Positions 59,376-64,000 of a stretch of 64,000 bases of DNA are shown here, one piece after another; the first letter of the stretch is position 1, and each line of letters opens with the position of its first letter. The stretch spans positions 17,640,402 through 17,704,401 of the forward strand of contig NC_054756.1 of NCBI RefSeq assembly GCF_018143015.1, in the 5' to 3' direction. The translations under genes and the position numbers were made by a program. This DNA comes from Lytechinus variegatus (lineage: Eukaryota; Echinodermata; Echinoidea; Temnopleuroida; Toxopneustidae). Below the pieces are notes generated by a model that ran no database searches, was not told the origin of the DNA, and was given only the letters and a program-made list of their open reading frames with translations.

Positions 59376-59835
59376 ATCGCAATTTGAGTTTGAATCCATC
59401 GTATTTTTGGGGTAATACTGGGTCCTGTTCTTCATGGATTATAGATAATTAGAAACCCCCTGTTTTGATGCAGAGATAAAAAGCTTTATTAATCACGGGA
59501 TTGTGTTTGCCGATACTCAAAGAATTACAGTGGATCATATTATATTCAATTAAGTTTGGATAAAATTGCTAAGCTTCTGAAAATCTTTGCAAAATTCTAC
59601 TAAACGGTTGCTTTGAAAAAGTGTTGCGATCAACGCAATACTCGTATTCTCAACACCTGTCATTTCTTGTTTGAAGATGGGGATGCAGGCTCTTTTCGAT
59701 GTATAATTCCCCCCCCCCCCCATCATATACCTCCTAGTAGAGTGAAGAGCTAAGAATATTTTTATCGAGTAATTCTGGACCAAATAATTTAATCATGTTC
59801 GAGGGAACTCCAGCATATCGTCATGAAAACTAGAG

Positions 59836-62800
59836 CTAGAGCTGCACATCGAGATATATGTCATCGCTACACACTGAGCCTTCGGCAATTCTTTTCATTA
59901 TTTTGCCAGGTTTACGTTTGACTTTCATCTCTTTCTCAATAAGAATCATTTTATCGTCATGGATGAACGCGTTGTTGCGGAAAGTTTGCATTTCGATCTC
60001 AGTATCCATGGTATCTGCGCAGTTGTTGATGTTTCTATCAACTCCCTGGGCAAATCCGCTGTCATTGAGGACATAATCGCTTCCAACAGGAGGGTTCCTG
60101 GATGTGGCAACTGAGACATACCAGACGTTCCAGCACATGGTATTTCATGATCACCCTTGATCTGTGTTTCATCATTGACTCGCAAGGTGCAACGGGGTTG
60201 CCTTTCACCAGCTCTGCGCCGTTCAAGTTCACGCACGCCTTGCATGATTACGCGGTCGTGACCTGGCGCCATTTCGCTGTCGGACCCGTTGAAGGGTGGC
60301 TGCGTTTGGCTTCCGTCATCCGTTCCGGAGCCCTCATCGTCATCGGTGCCGAGGAGAAAATCGACAACTGGCATGACCTTACTAGAAGTTTGATTGAATA
60401 GCGAGCTCACAGTGCCCACCGCACGAGAGATTCTGCTCCCGATGTACTCTGTGCTCAGCTTGTTCATGTTACGAGGGTCAGCTCGCCACGCTGCTTCTGC
60501 GTCCCTCTGTCCTTCCAGTGTTTCTCTCAGGATAATCTCGAACAGTTCCGTCATCTTCGACGACTTCAGAGGCGGGCTGACACTGAGGACACAGTCACGG
60601 AACTGTTCCATCACCTTCCTCGAGTTCTTATAGTGGAGCTCTCCGCAAAGTTGCTCAAGCTTGAGTCTCTTTCTTGGGTGATCTTTCAAGAACGTGTTTG
60701 ACTTTCCCGAATTCACGAGAGATGTGAAGTTCTGAAAGCAAGATGGCTGAAAAAGAAATAGACAGGAATTTCAATCTAAAAATAGCGCCCATGGGAGCGT
60801 TTCATGAAAGGACTTGTCGGACGTTTCCGACAAGTCCCGTTTTACCCGACGTACAGTGACCGAAGTATCAGTGCTTCTCAGCCAATCAAAATTAAGGAAA
60901 GTTGTCAGGGACCCTTTGCAGAAAGAGTTGCAATCAATTGCAACTCTAAAAATCATGCGCAACTTGATTTTTAACCAATCAACAGCGCGCATTTTGGACT
61001 TGCGATTGATTTTTTTGGCTTGCGTTTTAACGCAAGTCAAAAAATCAATCGCAATCAATCAATCGCAAATCTAGGAAAGATGTCAGGGGCCCGTTGCAGA
61101 AAAAGTTGCAATCAAACGCAACTCTAAAAATCATGCGCAACCTGATTTTCAACCAATCAACAGCGCGCATTTCTGACTTGCAATTGATTTTTTGACTTGC
61201 GTTTAAACGCAACTCTTTCTGCAACAGGCCCCTGGATCAGTTTTGCAAACTATGAAGAAGTTTTTGGAGCCAGGGAAGCAATCCAATTTCAACACCAACA
61301 CCAAGGCCAACACTGGACTTGAAATCACCCAATGATGAAACACTCCCCTGGTGCCCTTTCCATAAAGAGTCACGATACTATTATGGTGACTGTTATAGGG
61401 CCCAGCGGTTAATCATAATTTAAGATTTCCTTGGTCACCCTGTTAGTAGTTGCAATATCGGCAAAGTTACCATACGGTATACTTGTTGTAAATCTTTGTA
61501 AAAAGGGCCTCTTAAATTGAAGAGTATCTCGATTTGAAAGGATTTTGGCGGGATTTTTGGTTGAAGCCACCGAATTAATGTTGAGCTCCTCATGGAGCTC
61601 GCGGATTAGTTTTGTTCATACTATTTTCACTATCCTGTCATGTATGTACGACAGCTTTTCATGATCCAAGCAAGATGAATCAAACTAAACGTGATATTGT
61701 ATTTTTCATAACGAATTAATTAAATTGAAATGCATATAATAGAGATTATAACCATTTCAGGCGCAAAAAGCTTCAATTTTTTAACGTGATATAATTGGGG
61801 AATAACCACACCTTCAAGCCTTCATCACCGAGTTCGCAAGTGGAGTTTGTCGGCGTCCCATCTTTCGTGTGATCGCCATTCAAGTATGCTTCGAATTCCC
61901 ACATCATCATTCGTACCTGAGTAATCATAAGAAATGAAAAGGCGCAAGGGAAAACAATCATTACTAAATGTTCTCTTCAAAGATTAAACAAAACCGGACG
62001 AACAATAAAGGAAATTAAGATTTCTAAAAATTGTAGGCCCAATCTCTAGATCATACCTGTCATGCGTGGATTTATGAGAATATCAAAGAGGTAGCAGGAG
62101 TGATGCAATACAATCTGCAATGACCATGATGACGCCATGATGACGGTATTCTGATAGTTAAACTTCGGCTTAGAAATTTAATTCATTTTTCTACTTCGAT
62201 GGAATTCCAAAATGTCTTAATGAAATCTTGTCATGGCAATCTAGGCATCATACTAACCATGGAAATTGTGAATTTACGAATACTTTTTAATTCATTATAT
62301 TTCTTATCTTCCTATTCTTTCCAGTTCACGACTTAAACTTTTGACATTTTGCATCTGGACAAGGATAAGAATAATTTGTACTTGGTAAATAAGTTGACAG
62401 CTGGCACTCCCATAAAAATGTGGTCTAATTTAACGCAGATTAAAATATAAACAATGGCCAACAGAATACCACCCCTAGATATTCATTTAGAACCCAGTGT
62501 TATTGTCAGATCTGTATATATTCCATTTTGTCATAATCACAGATAGATCTAGCTTCCTCGGATTTCTGGGGCCCATTTCATAGAACATCTAGGCTATGAA
62601 ACTTAAGTTACAACTCGAAACTTTGCCATGATCAAACCAGGAGCCTATGGCAATGACACTGACTGTCACTGGCTGACGACTGGCATCATGGCATAGTTAA
62701 AATACGTGGATATAGTGTCTAGGCCTATTTTAACCAGCCCGGGCTACAGGTCAAACTATTTTTTTCATTGTTTTCCCCCTATTTTTTGATTCACAGAAAC

Positions 62801-63224
62801 AAATGGACCCACCTATTTCAATTATTAAAGAAATAGGATAGACCAAGGTCTAGAGTTAATGAACAACTGTTTTCAGTAGCACTAGGTCTAAGTTAGGCCT
62901 GATTTTAGATCTGTATGAATGGTTAACGTGGTCAATGAATTCGATATTCTGGTTGATTTTTCATTCATATTGTCGATATTTATCTAGCGTAGATCTAACG
63001 TTAGATCTAGTAGTAGGATGGGGGGTCGGGTGTTAACCTCAAATTTCAAACTTTACCTGAAGATCTGAAATGGTGTTCCTGTCCATGCTCCCGGAGTCTG
63101 AAGACTGTCTGGAACCTACCTCATCGCTATCTCCTAATTTAAATAGAAAGCCAAACGGATTTGCAGTAAAAAGTGAAGCCATGGAATTTCCTGACGGTGA
63201 AAGATACTCAGAAATGTTGTGCAT
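59836..63224 (-). CDS. Unrecognised three-exon protein gene, last exon with a frame switch
   Basis: Exon 1 is 63224-63057 (ATG, 56 codons, ends with DLQ, donor GTAAAG); exon 2 is 61916-61812 (35 codons, acceptor TACTCAG, donor GTGTGG); exon 3 starts at 60746 after TTTTTCAG. All are phase 0. Exon 1 is Ser/Asp rich (SRQSSDSGSMDRN). Exon 3 starts CFQNFTSLV and has a likely helical domain (KLEQLCGELH, FRDCVLSV, MTELFEIILRETL, EYIGSRISRAVG) and then an acidic linker (TDDDEGSGTDDG). This frame stays open to 59946, but the better coding-looking C terminus (IEMQTFRNNAFIHDDKM, KEMKVKRKPGKIMKR, ending DDIYLDVQL) is in another frame that opens at about 60144 and stops at 59836. A tiny intron, an assembly indel or a true frameshift could explain it. 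Expected size is about 390 residues. I do not recognise the family and assign no function. Confidence 0.7.
60791..61350. mobile_element. GGGAGCGTTTCATG foldback MITE with a second MITE inside, intron 2 of the three-exon gene
   Basis: GGGAGCGTTTCATGAAAGGA at the left with GATGAAACACTCCCCTGG at the right; left arm contains GACTTGTCGGACG and AGCCAATCAAAAT as in the element at 36410. The element at 60906-61234 interrupts it. Confidence 0.68.
60906..61234. mobile_element. Dimeric GTTGCAGAAAGAGTTGCAA MITE, nested
   Basis: Two head-to-tail units (60906-61080 and 61083-61234), each starting CAGGG(G)CCC.TTGCAGAAA and holding ATCATGCGCAAC and AACCAATCAACAGCGCGCAT. The outer ends are inverted (CTTTGCAGAAAGAGTTGC against GCAACTCTTTCTGCAACAGG). 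Confidence 0.78.
61351..61514. mobile_element. Likely MITE, CCCTTTCCATAAAGAGTCACG type
   Basis: GTGCCCTTTCCATAAAGAGT at the left; GTAAATCTTTGTAAAAAGGGCC at the right is an imperfect complement. It abuts the preceding foldback element. Confidence 0.45.
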
Positions 63225-64000
63225 CTCTAACTTTGAGATCTTGTTATCAGACTTTGATAAATCACATCACCAAACGCGATTTCGATTAAAGTAAAAAAGC
63301 GGAAAAATACCAAGAAAAAAAGGTGGCAAACGCGTCCACTGTATACTATACTGCGTTCAAACTGTTGCCATGCGCAATAACTGTTTACGCGCCTTTATTC
63401 TTGTGACGTAATAACTACGTACCGTAGAAATAATGTGCGCAGGTCAAGTTCCTCTTTATTAGAAATACATATGTGACGTATTAATATACTTTAAAAAGGA
63501 GGGTAAATACGTTACTAGTATTTCGGCATAAGACAAATTTATATTATAGTCATAGATTGAAATAAAGGTTTGCAATAATTTATATCCAAACTTTCTTCAG
63601 GTCGCCGTTTCATTTTTACGAAGCTCGTTAGAACTCTCTCTCCCTCTCGCTCACACACACCCGTCTCTTGCACCCAAACACACAAATCATAGAGTAATAC
63701 CATTTCTCTCTCCCCTCTCACTTTCCCTCCCAATGTCCATTTCTTTTTATTTATCACTTGTGCACCAAAAAGAATGCGACGCCCACTCCCTGCATCTCAA
63801 CGTTTTTCAATTGCAAGTGTTTTGTTTTCTTTCTCATTAATACACTATCAAATATTCATTCTATTCATTTACAAGGACAGCATTATGATGAAGATTCCCC
63901 TCTAACAATTTAACCCATTCCCTTTTCTGTCTCCTAGATCTGTCAAACTTACCTCTTTTTATTTTATCTCACAAAATACTCCTTACTAGACCCGATCCAA
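63225..64000. other. Upstream flank of the three-exon gene
   Basis: Probable promoter side of the - strand gene near 63230-63480, then pyrimidine- and CA-rich low complexity at 63635-63740. No further gene is visible. Confidence 0.45.
63403..63410. promoter_or_regulatory. CRE-like site upstream of the three-exon gene
   Basis: GTGACGTA lies about 180 bases upstream of the start codon of the - strand gene, in a stretch with several CG dinucleotides and GC-richer than its surroundings. It resembles a CREB/ATF half-palindrome; presence alone does not show function. Confidence 0.2.

Overview
The window is a gene-poor, AT-rich stretch of animal genomic DNA: small exons, kilobase introns with GT-AG junctions, no operons, and many short inverted-repeat transposons, C-homopolymer tracts and microsatellites. 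The style (abundant ACATGTA words, foldback MITEs ending in G-runs plus GTTTCAT, a SINE, a LINE tail) suggests a marine deuterostome invertebrate, most likely an echinoderm such as a sea urchin. That assignment is inference. A 500-base run of N (33960-34459) marks an assembly gap.

Three host loci are supported. (1) On the + strand, a tandem pair of short-chain dehydrogenase genes of the RDH8 / 17-beta-HSD1 type. Copy A (9644-12641) has four exons, but a 595-bp TTAA-flanked transposon sits exactly on its exon-1 splice donor. Copy B shows exon 1 (18532-18796) and exon 2 (33657-33836) across a 14.9-kb intron; its third and fourth exons are not seen and may fall in or beyond the gap. (2) On the - strand, PEX3 (55420 down to 39928), the peroxisomal membrane-protein receptor, complete in 12 exons and 388 residues. 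(3) On the - strand, an unrecognised three-exon gene (63224 down to 59836) whose last exon seems to need a change of reading frame.

Region by region: 1-9.6 kb is non-genic, with a Tc1/mariner-like element (2631-3604), a SINE-like stretch and a C-rich minisatellite flanked by purine and pyrimidine blocks (4.4-6.6 kb). 9.6-12.7 kb is SDR copy A. 12.9-18.5 kb holds MITEs, including a piggyBac-like one. 18.5-33.8 kb is SDR copy B, whose first intron contains a LINE tail, a 5.1-kb TTAA/TA-type foldback-like element with a 173-bp tandem array, and nested MITEs. 34.5-39.9 kb is intergenic. 39.9-55.4 kb is PEX3, its introns packed with transposons. 55.5-59.8 kb is intergenic with a nested Sleeping-Beauty-like element. 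59.8-63.2 kb is the third gene.

I found no CRISPR array, bacterial operon or convincing new multi-gene system. The most interesting signals are transposon-level: a MITE placed precisely on a splice donor, a SINE interrupted by a piggyBac-like element with its empty-site paralogue in the same window, and several unrelated-looking MITE families that share G-run/GTTTCAT ends and a central CCAAT box.
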